Positions 44,689 through 56,898 of a DNA stretch of 64,000 bases are shown one piece after another. Under the pieces are notes generated by a model. The model was not told the origin of the DNA. It saw nothing but the letters and a program-made list of their open reading frames with translations, and did not search any database. The position numbers and the translations under genes are program-made. The DNA comes from Rhynchosporium graminicola (taxonomy: Eukaryota; Ascomycota; Leotiomycetes; Helotiales; Ploettnerulaceae). The stretch lies in assembly GCA_900074885.1 (NCBI GenBank), contig FJUW01000033.1:945041-1009040 (forward strand), given 5' to 3'. How positions within the stretch are numbered: the stretch's first letter is position 1; each line of letters starts with the position of its first letter.

Positions 44689-47530
44689 CTAGAACCACAG
44701 ACTCGAACTTCTCGCCCCAAGACCAAGGGAGCTAACCTCCAGTATCCGCCTCTGGCTAGGCAACATCGCTCGATCATCATGGAAGCTACTTTGCCTTGCA
44801 GGCGGTGTCGTATTGATTCTTCTCTCTGGGAAATCCTCAAGATTGAGCTCAGTACCAAGTGACCGCGGCAGTGTCTTCGAACCATAGTCGGGACGTCGCT
44901 TTTGCTTCTCGATGCTCTCAAGCAACTCCGGCGGGAATCCGGAATATGGCCTAGATGGCTCCTTTTCCTCAAGAACCACATCGAGACTCTTCTGCAGCAG
45001 GCATGGCTCATGGCTTCCGATCGCTGCAGCTGGAAATGCATCATAGACACTTGTTACCATCTGATGAGCGTCGTCGTCTGAGGACCAAGACATGATTGAA
45101 GTCGTTTCGCCACTTTTCTGGCGATTATGTGTTTGCAACTCTCCAGGAGATGAGTCTTTCATTTCGTCGGTATCGATTCCAGAAACTTTTGAATTGTAGT
45201 TCAGATGGAAATCAATAGATGGGAACAGTGCGGGCGACATGGATGGATTCGGCATCGTCAACTCCGTTAGCTCCACGCCGCTTTGCTTCTCAGGTGTCCT
45301 TTCAAAGCTAGAAGCATTTTCTCTGGGAAAAGGTGCGACGCGGCGGAGGTGATGAAGTCTGGCACCAGCACTGACGATCCTGTTTCCCTTCAAGTCTTCT
45401 GATACGGCAGAGTCACTCCTACGTGTAGGAAGGCTAGATGCCTTGACATGTGAGTAGGGATTCCCCAAGCAATCCGATGATGATGTATTGGCGAGTTCAA
45501 CGATTTCCTCTGGTGTCATCATGATGGAATGATTCGTAGAAATGACAGACTCGTCCATGCCATGAAAGCCACCTCTACTGTTGTCGGTATAAGAGCTTCT
45601 GGTCGAATGCTGTTGATTCTTAGGTAGGCGAATGCTGGATGCTCGGTGCTTGTTGAGGGAACAATCTACGGCGCCATCCATACCAGTCGGGCAACACTGG
45701 CCACTGACTCCATTAGAAACCTTTCGCTTCCTCATAGTGCCTGGGTTGACAGACTTCTCAAAAGTGACATGTGACTTCTTACGCAACAGTGGCAGATCTT
45801 GGTCTACTGCAGATGGGCTCAATGGCGATACATAATCCCCAATTTTCTTACTTTTTGTAGGTGGCAATGACCAGTTGCAATCGTAGAAGTCTTTCTCGTC
45901 TCGACTGGTTTTCTGGAGGATAGTATCGACAACGTCTTCAAATGTAAGTATGCCGATCGGTTGAGGACACTCGATTCCGAGAACATTTTGTCGTGTATGT
46001 TCTTGATCAGTAGCCGCTGCCTGAGCGCCCTTAAGATAATCCATTGTCCAGAAATACTTCCCCTTCGCCCCCTTCAAGTTCGACATGAGGTGTGTGTTAG
46101 TTCTTTCAGTTGCAGTCCAAAGCGTCGAGCCAGTCTTGCCATCGCCCGCGAATGAGGATTCGCGAACAACAATTGCCATCCTGCAGAGGTCAGTAAAGTC
46201 ATTGATCGCGTCTGTGAAAGTTGATGTTTACCTTGACATCCCAAGTTGAAACAGGTTGAGAAGCTCATAGACCGACATGTCTGCCCTGACGATTGGGAGC
46301 GGATACAGAACGAGATCCTTGACTTTGGGGCTGCTCTGTCCTTTCGCTGGGGCCGTCACAGGGAGTCCAACAAGATTCTATAGAGGAGGTCAGACGGCGC
46401 AAATTACTGGACGATCAATACGGCATTACCTTGACATGGATGAAACCGAAAACCTTGTTTCCTTTCCAGCCCTCTGTGTGGATGTTCTCGCCCTCGCGGA
46501 TATCTTCTGGGTCTTTGCCCGTAACGGGTATCCGACTATAAGACCAGCTCCGAACCTTCTGTACAAAGGCTTCATCAACCGTCTCATTAATATCGACGGT
46601 CTTGACTAAACTCCACTCGACGATCATACCATCTTCAGCTGCTGAGCCCATCTTCTCTATGTCTTGCTCGTCTGGGACGGACTGGTGCTCTTGCTTCTTC
46701 ATATTCCCGCAGAGCCTCTGGGCATCGAGCTTTAAAGCCCCCATCATGATTCTTGCTGCATCCTGTCCGAGTTTACCGCCACGCTTTTCAGATCTTTCGT
46801 GATACTGGATGACGGCTTGGAGTTCATCATTTGTAAAGATTCCAATCCGATCCTTCTTCGTTTGCAACTTGTCCAGCAACCAACCCACAGGAAATGTAAT
46901 GATGCATGTAAACCACATACAACCCCAGATAACTGGCCAGCAGTAGTATCCCCATGCAATTGCCTGTTGTGGGATGAAGTATTGAGGTATAAGTTCCACG
47001 AATATCGTCATCGTGAGAGTTGAAATTAGGAGGGGAACCCAGAACTGTGGACCATGCCAGACGCTTTGAATAACGAACGGAAAGGTTTGACTACAAGCGA
47101 CCGAGCAAATGATCAAGGAACCTGAGACGGTCAGAAAGGAAAAGGTATGAATTGATGGGAGAAACTCACATAGCATCCAATTTGTATGGCGTCTTATTCG
47201 AAGAACCTCACGTACTTGACGTCTGCGCTGAATTAGCAGATGCTGCCAGGTACTGCCCAGGGAACAAACTTACCTCTCCTGTGGGGTTCCAGTAACGCTT
47301 CTCAGGTGCAGATAATTCATGTCGAGTCCGCAGACTGCCAGCGTTAAGCCAGTCAACAGAGCAGCGAAGATAACCAAGATGGCAGAGACAACTATCATTG
47401 CAATTCGTGCTCCGCCAAAGAAGACAGTATATGTGAAGTCCCGACTTGCAAAGCTGTCGCCGATGGAATTGACTTGCCGTGTAGTGATGTGATGGACGCT
47501 CTCCAGTGTTTGCAAATGGGAAGGGGACAT
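44689..47530 (-). CDS. CNNM/MAM3-type transporter (DUF21 + CBS domains)
   Basis: Predicted 879-residue membrane protein of the CNNM/ancient-conserved-domain family (yeast Mam3, animal CNNM, bacterial CorB/C), linked to magnesium and other divalent cation transport. Exons 47530-47274, 47222-47170, 47121-46430, 46377-46232, 46180-44689; introns 48-52 nt. The DUF21 membrane region has helices IAMIVVSAILVIFAALLTGLTLAV (residues about 44-67), FWVPLLISTLTMTIFVELIPQYF (with the conserved Glu/Pro), and WPVIWGCMWFTCIITFPVGWLLD. The CBS pair follows: SRIPVTGKDP, KVFGFIHVKNLV, PLPIVRADMSVYELLNLFQ, and PIGILTFEDVVDTIL. From about residue 430 on there is a Ser-rich disordered tail. Likely vacuolar or Golgi by analogy with Mam3. 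Confidence 0.92.
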
Positions 47531-48103
47531 CTTGCGTATCGATAGGCGTACAATGGGAATGTTTGTGAGTAATCAAAAAGCGATCGCCAGTATTATGATA
47601 GCGATGAGATAGAATCTGCTGCCGTGCTGTTGGTACTGCGAGGATGTTTTAATGAGAATTGAAGAGCTTGAGAAATTTGTAGGAAAAGATGTGTGACTGC
47701 CTCTGTCCAGTCGTAGCAGGAGCGATCCATAACACTTCAAAATATGGTAGGTACGTACTATGAAGACCTGAAATACTGAGATCTCACGCGGCCAGATCTT
47801 CGAAATTGAATGGAAAGATGAGAAGAGTAGTCAAAGCCGGGAAAAGCGTCATAGTCAGAAAACAAGGGGCATGCATTTGGGCATGATGAACGCCACTTAA
47901 AGGTACATCTTCCGGCCGGAAACTACAATTGATAAACAGCGACGGCCCTTCATCATGTGAGAAGCATAGAACTTGCGAGATCCTCCAACGCCGAGATCCC
48001 CTCCACCCAATGCAAGAAAGATTGCTCCGAGACCTAGACTGCACTAAGTTCGAAGCACGCAAAAACAAAATAATCACTCCCGAAGGCCCAAAGGAGAGTC
48101 TGC
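47531..48103. other. intergenic, CNNM promoter
   Basis: 573 nt. A 65-codon + strand ORF (47929-48126) overlaps the end of the next gene and is probably a shadow. Nothing else supported. Confidence 0.4.
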
Positions 48104-49501
48104 TCATTCTGGTCGAGGTCGCTTAGCCCCATGGGGATTTTGCCAATCACCACCAGCAGCTTGATTTTGAGGGAAGAAGGCAGGGTTGAAATGCGGCTGT
48201 TGCATGCCTTGAAAGCCGCCACCTATTAGAGTTGAGTTAGCAAGAGTTGCCCACGCAATTGCGTCCATAGCTAAGCACGTATCTCATCTATCACCAAGAG
48301 GATAGTGCCTCGTCCTCGCTCAATTCAAGATCAAGTTATACGACGTACCTGGCATACCACCTCCCATTTGACCCATACCCATAGGCATTCCACCCATACC
48401 TCCAGGCATACCGCCCATTGGCATCCCTCCCATAGGCATTCCCATCATGTTGTTATTCATGCCTCCTCTACCTCTCATGTTCGGTCCGCCACGCATACCA
48501 CCCATCATGCCACCGCGGTTGAAACCTCCAAACTGGCCGTTCATGGGATTAGGGAAACCACCCATGGATGGATTGAACCCTCCACCGCCCATATTGTTGT
48601 TCATTGCAGGTCCGGAGAAATTACGATTGAAGTTGTTCATGTTACTGTTGTTGTTCATACCTCCTCGAGCATTGTAACCAGGGGTCCTTCCACGGAAATT
48701 GCCACCAAAATTGCCATTTTGATGATTGCCTCGGTCGTTGTTATATCCTCCGGATGCGACACGATTGTTGGGCCCATCCTTACCTGCTCGGGCAGGAGCA
48801 TCCTTTGGCAGAGTCCGGAAGGGGTTCACATTAGGATTTGAATAGGTGACTGTGTGCTTCTTTACGTATTGTTGTCCTTCGCCGAACGCGTCGATCTTAT
48901 GTTTTGCGGCTGTTGCTGCTTGCTGCGATGAGAATTCAACATATGCTTGTCTGGGTGATGGCGCGTTAGTATTTGTGCCTTTGAGAATTCAGACTTTCGG
49001 TTCGTACCCTTTGCTTTTGCCATTGACCTTGTGCTCGGAGAATGTGATGTCCTTCATCTCGTCCTCAACCTGCGCTTGGTTGACCCATCCTCGTACATCG
49101 TCGTCCGTGTTCCACCAGTTCAAATCAGAGATCAGTAAGGCAGTTGTCGCTCCAGGGTCGATAGCACGATCGTCGGATCCCCCCTTCCTCTTTACACCTT
49201 GTTGCTGCGGGGCCTGCTTTGGGATGTTCAGGGAGTCAGCTCCTGACTCGTCAGTACTTTTGATCTTTTGCTGCTCGTTTATCTTTTTCTCTTGGCCGTT
49301 GGTCAATTTGATGTCGACGTATGCCTCTTCTGCCTCCTCTTCATTCTTCGTTGTGCCGTTGGATTCAGGCGCGTGTTCGTTGACTGGCTCAAGGATGTCA
49401 ATCTTCATATCACCTTCATCGTCCTGTTTGGCTTCACTCCCCACCTCATGCTCGGTGTTGGTATCACCGTAGATATCGATATCGAACTCGTCGTCTGCCA
49501 T
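48104..49501 (-). CDS. RRM protein, CFIm68/CPSF6-like
   Basis: Predicted 404-residue RNA-binding protein resembling the 68/59-kDa subunit of cleavage factor Im (CPSF6/7) in layout. Exons 49501-49008, 48950-48349, 48222-48104; introns 57 and 126 nt. N-terminus acidic (MADDEFDIDIYGD). The single RRM covers about residues 115-195: RNP2 TALLISDLNWW, the helix DDDVRGWVNQA, and RNP1 KSKGQAYVEFSS, split by intron 1. The rest is Gly/Asn/Met/Arg-rich with repeats of GGMP and GGMPM. The last exon gives GFQGMQQPHFNPAFFP and a basic end GAKRPRPE. Probable role: pre-mRNA 3'-end processing in the nucleus, inferred from architecture. Confidence 0.85.
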
Positions 49502-50567
49502 CGCGCTGGATCGAGAGATCAAAGTCTTCACTTAACTCTGGTTGGGTTTGGTCTTGCTTTATGGACAGCCTGATGCTTTTGAACAATGAATGAGTTCTGT
49601 AGATTAACGACAAGAAGATCAGCGCATGAAAACATTGACACAGTACGATGACCTCGACCCCGACGCCCACACACGTCGCCCAGATCCAAGATACGGTGGT
49701 ACATGGGATTGATACGAATACGTACACTCCTGAAACCAACTAGAACTAATCTCAAGTCTGATGGCCTTCTTTGGCTGATGCAGACACAAATGTAGAGGAA
49801 AGATGAAGCTCTGTGCTTTGCAATCTTGGATATTTCGCCCGGTACAAGCAACCGTCGAAGAGCAGTCTGAGCGAGTCTGGTACAGGAGATACCCCACCGC
49901 CCAACTGTAGATGGAAAGCAGCAACAAATTCGGAGTGAAACAGTAACAGGATAGTTCCCAAAGAAGACCACTTTCCAACGCAGTTTCCTCCTCTCTTTCT
50001 TGATCTTCTCCCTTATGCTGTTGCCTGTCAAAACCTGCTGAGCCTTGAGGTGCCCTTTCGCCAACGACCCACGCTTAGTAGAGCAGTCTTTCGTTTCTGG
50101 GAGGCTGTGGACGGGATATGGGGTGCTGCAAATATCGATGCTACTGTCGCTGTTGCTGTCTGTGCCTAGTTGCTCGAGCGTGAAGTTGACCTTGGTCGAA
50201 TCGATGAAAGCAGCACTGGTACGAGGGATGTTGAAGTGGGTGAGGTAGGAAGGGTAAAGGAAGCAAACAGGCATCTCTTCCAGCTGGACGGCACGCTAGA
50301 GACAGGAGCTTAATTCATTATCACCTGATGAGCCACCTTGGCAGCTTGGCATTGCTCGGAGTGCAGGTGGCCTTTCGGCTCGGTGCCCCTAACAATTGTA
50401 GATGTATGGGTGAGCTCGTCCTCGTCGCCTCTGCACCTCTATCTCTACCTATCTCCGTCTGCCTCTGAATTCTCCAGCTCCAGCTTCCCGTCTTCTCACT
50501 TCCACCGCACCTACCTTCTTCGCAGAACTTCGATACTCTTCCTATTTCCGAACGAAACAACGCAATT
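49502..50567. other. divergent promoter region with an unexplained 248-codon ORF
   Basis: About 1 kb between the RRM gene and Sec61-gamma. The minus strand has a continuous 248-codon frame from a true ATG at 50274 to 49528 (MPVCFLYPSYLTHF), the only long ORF in the gap. No domain recognised, and its second half is rich in Arg/Cys/Ser like random sequence. It could be leader RNA or a species-specific gene. Confidence 0.3.
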
Positions 50568-50903
50568 ATGTCCGACCAGATCCAGGAGTTTATGGACATT
50601 CCTCGCGACTTCGTCAAAGACGGAACTCAATTCCTGAACAAATGCACAAAGCGTACAGATCCCAGCTTTACGATTTCTTCTAAGAAGACTCATTAGAAGA
50701 GTGTACAGTTGTTTACATGCTAACTAATATACCACAGCCGACAGGCATGAATTCCTCAAGATCTCGCAAGCAGTTGGTGTTGGCTTCCTAGTTATGGGCG
50801 CAGTCGGATATTTGGTTAAGCTCAGTCAGTAGCCCGAGAACTCTACTAACACTCGGCATCAGTTCATATTCCGGTCAACAACATTCTGGTGGGAGGAGCA
50901 TAG
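50568..50903 (+). CDS. SSS1: Sec61 gamma subunit (SSS1)
   Basis: Predicted 70-residue tail-anchored subunit of the Sec61 ER translocon. Exons 50568-50652, 50738-50824, 50863-50903; introns 85 nt and only 38 nt (GTCAGT..ATCAG with CTAAC). Sequence is typical: IQEFMDIPRDFVKDGTQFLN, KCTKPDRHEFLKI (across intron 1), then the membrane helix AVGVGFLVMGAVGYLVKLIH and the conserved end IPVNNILVGGA. Length equals the family norm, which supports both introns. Confidence 0.95.
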
Positions 50904-51539
50904 GTTGGGCGAACGTTGTATGGCAGTGGCCCGGAGGAGTGTTTACAAGTTTCGCAGCAATTGAGCGACGGCCGAAGGAACGATGGCACTATCATGATAG
51001 GAGCATCTACTGCATACGCGGGCATCGATATTGTACTTATACTGGCCTGGGGTTTCGTTGCATAGCTGGTTTATGGCTGGGAAAAGGAAATATTTCTGCT
51101 TCGAAATGCACTGGTACCGTCCACTATCTCGTGGACTTTTCGCATACCTTTCTTTCTACATCAACATATTTCCAAGCACAACTTTGAGATTTACTGGAGT
51201 ACACGTGTTCTCGGGTCGCGCACCAGGAAACGAATACCAAGGGAAGCCTGAGTACGAGTTGTATCGCCGAGAGATGGTCCCACGCGAGTGTTTTCTGTCG
51301 ATGGCTGCTTCCCTCCGCTTTTATGTCGTTTGTCATGCCAAATGTTATCGGGATTCGCATGGATACACGGCTTGCGTTCAGGTCGATTGCAGTTTCTTTG
51401 TGCTTTCTCTAAGTCGAGATTGATCCAACAATCCCAAACTGCTTAATTTATGTACAAGTGTAGAAGTCTCGCTTAAACTGGGGTGAGTTTAACTTATAGC
51501 AGTTCACAGCTGGACCAGTTCTTGCATTTCCTGTCTGAG
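50904..51539. other. convergent 3' region
   Basis: Between the 3' ends of SSS1 and the GH131 gene. An ORF of 130 codons (51031-51423, plus) has no motif. Nothing supported. Confidence 0.4.
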
Positions 51540-52497
51540 TCACTTGGAAAGACATCCTTTACCGCTACCCTCGATAAAGATCCCTCCATAAGTTTGGCCT
51601 TCACCAATCCCTCGTTCTTGATAGCCATCATTAACAACACTCACAGTCTCAGTCGGCTTTTTCGCAATACCGATCTGGAATTGACCACCACCAGTGTTGT
51701 CGTTTGGAAGGGGCTCTGTCACAGCCTTGAGCTTATCATTTCTTTTTGAATGGAAGACTTGTATGGTGCTACCATCATGTTAGCCGAGTATACCATGTTC
51801 TTCAAACATCACTCGCTCACTTCTTCTCATAATCGATCTTGATACCAAAGTTCTGCCACCCATCCAATTCAATCCTCGTCGTCCAAATGACATTATTCTT
51901 TCTATCCAACACCTTCCACAATCTCTTGTCTAGGCCCGTGGTTGTCACATTACCCTCCTTTGGCCTATCCTGCTCTAGCATTGTCCCGGCATTCAGCGAG
52001 AAGTGATTGCTCGAGTAGTCGTTCGCCTCATGCCACACATTCATATACTCATGAGTCAAGTTCATCCTTCTCTTCTTATCCTCGGGCTGCATAACACTCC
52101 AGTGGTATGTCTGCACGCCGACATTCGATGCGTCGGATCCATTCCCCATCAGGAGTCCTGCACGTCGGAACCCAAGCTGTGGATTCCCGCCACCAGGAGC
52201 AAAAACTGAGGCATCGGAAATGGTTACTTCGACTGCCTTATTGCCTGGTAGGTCGAATCTGGACGGTGGGACATCGGGAAATCTGAGGATGCGTGACCAA
52301 GTCAGGTTGAAGCCTTTGACGTAGTTGGGGTTGAATGGAGAAGCAGGAGTGTCAAAAGTCTGGAGTGTTGTGCTTTGAGCAACTCTTCCGTCGATGGTTA
52401 TAGGACAGATTATCGCAGACTTCGGATTTGGCACTGCTTCTGAGAGTGTGACGCATGCTGCTAGTGCAGCTACGAAAGTCGCAGTCAGAACAGGCAT
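51540..52497 (-). CDS. secreted GH131 beta-glucanase
   Basis: Predicted 301-residue glycoside hydrolase family 131 enzyme, a fungal family acting on beta-1,3/1,4/1,6-glucans of plant cell walls. Exon 1 52497-51821, intron 51769-51820 (52 nt, GTGAGC..GTAG), exon 2 51768-51540. Residues 1-21 are a signal peptide (MPVLTATFVAALAACVTLSEA). GH131 marks: CPITIDGRVAQ, TPASPFNPNYVKG, RILRFPDVPPSRFD, VEVTISDASVF, FRRAGLLMGN, TYHWSVMQ, NLTHEYMNVWHEANDYSSNHF; exon 2 gives LPNDNTGGGQFQIGI, YGGIFIE and a final Cys. No cellulose-binding module. N-glycosylation sites present. The upstream leader holds a CATA microsatellite. Confidence 0.93.
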
Positions 52498-53386
52498 TTT
52501 GATGATCTTGCGAGTCTGAACAGAATAAATTGAGCTCGGATACAGCTTTGAATGTGGGAGAGCTCCGTAGCCTCTATATACATACATACATACATACATA
52601 CATACATACACATAAACGAACTGATGCTAGGAATTCCGTCCCGGTCACATCAAATAACAAATTTACAGTCCGGATCAACATCTAATGTCTTCCGCACAGT
52701 ACCTGCACGAGCACTGGGAGAAGCTCCGTGGAGAGATCTGCTCCGGGGGCCGTACTGCCTAAATTCCACCAGGCATTACGGCTATTACCAGCCACCCCGC
52801 TCCACCCTCGCAATTGAAGTTTGGTCACTGGTCATTTTCTTCTGGACAGAAATGTACCGCAACCCATGGCTGAAGAGGCACCTTTTTGCAGAATTGGCCC
52901 ATTCTTTCATTCTCTGTCCAAGGGTAGCCAAAAACTGTCTCTAGTGAGACGAAGCCCCTCAGATATGTAACTAGGTAGGTGCAAAGTAACGTTGGAACTC
53001 CAAGTCAAAATCAAGAGCGACAAAATAGTTGAAAGATCTAGCTTCAATGCATGGAATGTTTAAACAACTTCGGTTCACCAGACGGTGAGACCGCTTCGAT
53101 TTGTCGGGACCGTTTCACTAGAGACGAGTTTCTCCATCCTGGGTCGGACTTAGTCATTTGCATAGGTAAGCTGGAAATTCATATCAACAAATACAAATGG
53201 ATGAACCATATACCTGGCAACACGTTTCCTGGCTATACAGTGGCAAGATTATATAGTCTAGTCGCGATACCTATATTTTTGAGGTCAGTGCCGCGGTAAT
53301 CACGTTGAAAGCACGCATAGGATACATACTGTTTCCCATTTCAAGCTCTCCTCGGACAAGGAATGATTGCCTGGCATTATCTCATC
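52498..53386. other. intergenic upstream of GH131
   Basis: Promoter of the minus-strand GH131 gene with the (CATA)n array; the rest shows nothing recognised. Confidence 0.4.
52577..52610. repeat. (CATA)n microsatellite in GH131 promoter/leader
   Basis: About eight copies of CATA, 80-115 nt upstream of the GH131 start codon. Same unit as the array at 26552-26592. Confidence 0.9.
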
Positions 53387-54096
53387 ATGAAGTGCACCTC
53401 TGTCATACCACTGCTAATCCTGAGAGAAGCTTTTGCAGTGCGAACCATGATACACAAAACTGATGCGATTCACAAGCCAACTCCGACTACTCATATCCCC
53501 GGGACAACGATCACAACGGTGCGGTACGAAGGGACCAACCCAAAGTCAAAATCTCCAAGCAGATCCTCACTTTAATTTCCTCTCCCTCGTCCGGCGAAAA
53601 ACCTGCCATCTCAGGCAGGAAATCCATCCCCTTGACATGCCGCGCTGGTACACTACATGCAGAGGAGAAGTTCAAAATAGGGCCTAGCGGCGGCTATGAT
53701 TTTGTCGCAGACTTTAAAGCTGCGAGTACGAAAGGAACGTGGCCTGCTTTCTGGTCTCGGCTGTAGAGGGTTGGCCGCCTGAGATAGATCTTGCTGACTG
53801 GAATGGTAGAGGGAAGATCTCATTCAATACCCCTGAAACAAATTCGAAGGTTGCGGCAAAGGGAGTTCGATATTCGAGTCCGGGAGACTAACATATGTGC
53901 AGAGCGGAGGTAAAATATTCGAATGAGAAGGATGCATGTGTGGGGTTTTATTTGGACGGGAAGGTGTTTACTACGTAAACGGGCAGAGTATTTGTTGGGA
54001 AAGCTATGTGGCCGTGAATTGTTCAGTAGATACGAATAACTATCCAATCGCCGAAAGTGCTAGCGTTGGTAGTATCTTAGACTTGCAAATGGAAGG
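53387..54096 (+). pseudogene. broken GH16-like (concanavalin A-like glucanase) gene
   Basis: Relic of a secreted beta-glucanase/lectin-fold protein. ATG 53387 starts a signal-peptide-like MKCTSVIPLLIL. In shifted frames follow VRYEGTN; a stretch ending GPSGGYDFVADFKAASTKG and TWPAFW (to about 53744); then after a shift EGWPPEIDLADWNG, KISFNT, a stop in SSPGD-H, EVKYSNEKDACVGFYLDGK, another stop, and finally LDLQMEG near 54090. The W-P-A-F-W and E-I-D-x-A-E/D region is the GH16-type catalytic strand; here the acidic residues E-I-D-x-x-D are still visible. At least two frameshifts and two stops make it non-functional. Confidence 0.7.
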
Positions 54097-54825
54097 TAGG
54101 TTCAGCTTCGCCTGAACCATCAAGAAATAATAGTCAACCGGGATAATGTCAGTATGATTAATGCTGACATGAGTATAGATACCATGTTTTAAACTCGTAA
54201 TCCAGAAGCATTAAGCTATAAGCCCCTTACAGATTTGGGCTTGAGCAGATGTTAGCTCTAGACATTTCTATTGGATAGACGATCACACAATCTACATGGT
54301 TCCTTGACCTGGGCTTGTATTACATCCATATATTCACCCCAGGGAGTATTGTAGTAATAGAACCACGCACAATTATCTGATTGCATAGCAACACAGTATT
54401 GTAAGAAAGCCGATCAGCGGCCTAGAAGTAGGTGGTCATATGACATCTCCCCCAATTGGAAGATTGGAGTCAGAGACCCTCAGAGCTCTCGATTGATGAA
54501 TTAATGATGATAGCGTCAGTGGTTGGAAGTCAATAACCGAGGAGCACCAGCAAATACGAAAAGTTTCCTTCAGATATTCGACAGTTCTGAATACAGGCAT
54601 GTTTCCTCACGCACACGCAAGCGAACATTGAATGTAATACAATATTGCTCGTTCAACAGATTCCCGAGAAAGCTCGCTTAAGGAAGAAATCGTCAAACAT
54701 AACCCTCAATTTGTACCCCTCATCTCTTGTTCCAAATTGTGTAACATCAAGCAAAACAGGGAGAAGATTTTCGTAGACAACGGCCAAATACTTCAAATCT
54801 AACTTCAACTCGATACTGCCGCAGC
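54097..54825. other. intergenic, nothing supported
   Basis: About 730 nt between the GH16 relic and the hydrolase 3' end. No ORF or repeat of note. Confidence 0.4.
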
Positions 54826-56898
54826 TCAAGGGTTCGCCGGTTTGCTTGGAGAGCTGAGGACCTCGTCCACTGGCTTCAGTCCATTTCTATACTGCCAAAG
54901 TCTTGAAACATCTTTGATCATCTTCCGTTCGCCAGCGCCCGTTGCATTCTCCCTGACATTTCTACACATGATCAGAACATAAAGCTAAAGAGAAAGGAGT
55001 CTACACCTACCTGCTGGGGATCAAAGTGTTCATGAATGGATTTCCGTCTTCATCTACCTTGCCATTGACAATCGTAAACATCTGCGCACCGTATCAGTGC
55101 TACTACGCCCAATTTCTTGGGAGCCAGTTGAGAATTCGACACTCCAATCCCAACAAATCCAATAATAAGCGAGGATCAACTGACTTTGTCAAGATAGTGC
55201 ATATTTAGCAAATGGCCTGACCCTTCCCTTGTAAACACAGATCCGCAGAACGCATTACCATCAGCAAAAGGCTGTGCTGATGGACTTGTGAAGCTCAGCA
55301 CACCATAATTAGCCACAAAGTCTTCGGTGTTTGCGTACTGCAATTATCCACGTTAGCCATTACTCATGTATGCCTATTTCGGACACTTCCTAGGTGAGTA
55401 AACTACTCCCGCGACACAGGGGGAACCAGACTTCGGTCCAAATACCTACGTGCTCAATGTATTTAATGACACGCTCGCCGCGCCCTCCTTTACTCTCATC
55501 GACGAGAGGAGACATGGGCTTGCTGACGAGAGGGTTGTTGAAGTGTCGAGCAGCATTGCCAAATGTGAAGATCTCGAGCTTGCCGATCACTTCGTGCGAC
55601 ATATCAGCCAGAAGCCAGTCGAGGATAGACGATCCTTCAATGCCACCCTGATAGAAGCAAATTAGTCTTAGCATGGACAGTACACTATGGCTTAGGGGGG
55701 TTGGAAAGATGCACCTGTGAGTGAAGAATAAGAACAAGTTTATTTGTTGCTGGTGCCGCGAGAGCGGCACGAATCTGGGCCCTCCCTTGACGAATGTCGC
55801 GAGACTTATAATCAAGATCTCGTTGTATTAGGCCTAAGTGGGCGAAGAATAAGCGAGTATCCGGCTCAGACCTTGATACGAGGCAGCTGAATTGGTTCAT
55901 CTCGGAAGAGTGATGGCCTTTCCATTCGGAGTGACAACAAGCACATGAAACTTCCACTCACATTCCAAGAGGTCGAATAAGAAGCCATAACTCAACTTGT
56001 CAGCATACTCCCGACACTTCTGAAGACTTGTGCTCACGTGGTGTTATGTATCCCTACAATTTCACGCCTGTCTAACAGTCAGTGTCCATAATTCAACTCG
56101 TGGTGCGAAAAGACGAAAGTCCGAGTTAGCATATGACTCGGAGACTTCTCGAAGTCGAGCCAAACCACACATTTCAGGATATTATAAAACTTACTGGAAA
56201 GTACGAGCAAGCAAGTTTAGATTGGATTGTAGCCAGTTCTTTCTGTCTGAATCAGCCCGACTCGCACGACTAGTCCGGAGCTACAACATACCCAGTTGCG
56301 ACACCATTGATAAAGAACCATAGCTCATGCTCGTCGTTGACAGGTTCCAAGCCATCGGGCAGCCCAACCAGACATTCGGTAGTCGGTGCTCCATTAAGCA
56401 GCCTCATGACAACCCATGTTACTATCCAGAATACGGTAACAAACACAACGGGGACAACGCCTGGGACCAACCAGAACAGGATAGTCACTATAGGTAGCGA
56501 TCCTAGCAAAATGAGTTGTGTGATAAAGAGGATGGTGTGGAGAATCAAGTCCTTGAGGTTCGATTTTGAAGGATATAGCTCATCAAGAGGACCAGAGATC
56601 ATTGGACCCAGTGGAAGTATGATTCTGATAAGAAGCTTGCGCAGGTGGACGACATAACCGAGGTCGAGTAGGAACAATCGGAAGGGATTCCTGTTCACAT
56701 CGGCCGGAACGTTGATGAACGGATTATTTCCGAACGGCTAGTAGGGAATTTAGTGTACGTAAAGTCGATATATACAGACATTTGTAATGCCAATTTCCAT
56801 CTTGACTTCCATACCAATTTAGTGACCAAGAATGATTAGCTTACCTGGTTGGCGTTGAAGTGGCCAAGGCCAGTAGTTCTAGTCCGGAATCCGTTCAT
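54826..56898 (-). CDS. membrane-anchored alpha/beta-hydrolase-like protein, uncharacterised
   Basis: Ten-exon model, 427 residues, exon sum 1284 nt: 56898-56845, 56737-56292, 56242-56195, 56067-56038, 55990-55962, 55833-55715, 55647-55450, 55337-55185, 55081-55011, 54961-54826. Residues 1-18 are MNGFRTRTTGLGHFNANQ. A paired hydrophobic region lies at about 70-120 (LILHTILFITQLILLGSLPIVTILFWLVPGVV.. and VFVTVFWIVTWVVM). Then the lumenal or cytosolic part: WFFINGVATG, EIVGIHNTTYGFLFDLLECL, the nucleophile elbow VLILHSQGGIEGSSILDWLL (G/H-x-S-x-G), and IFTFGNAARHFNNP. This looks like a widespread fungal protein of unknown role, with esterase/lipase-type chemistry possible. Two exons of 29-30 nt are needed to restore conserved sequence. 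Confidence 0.85.
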
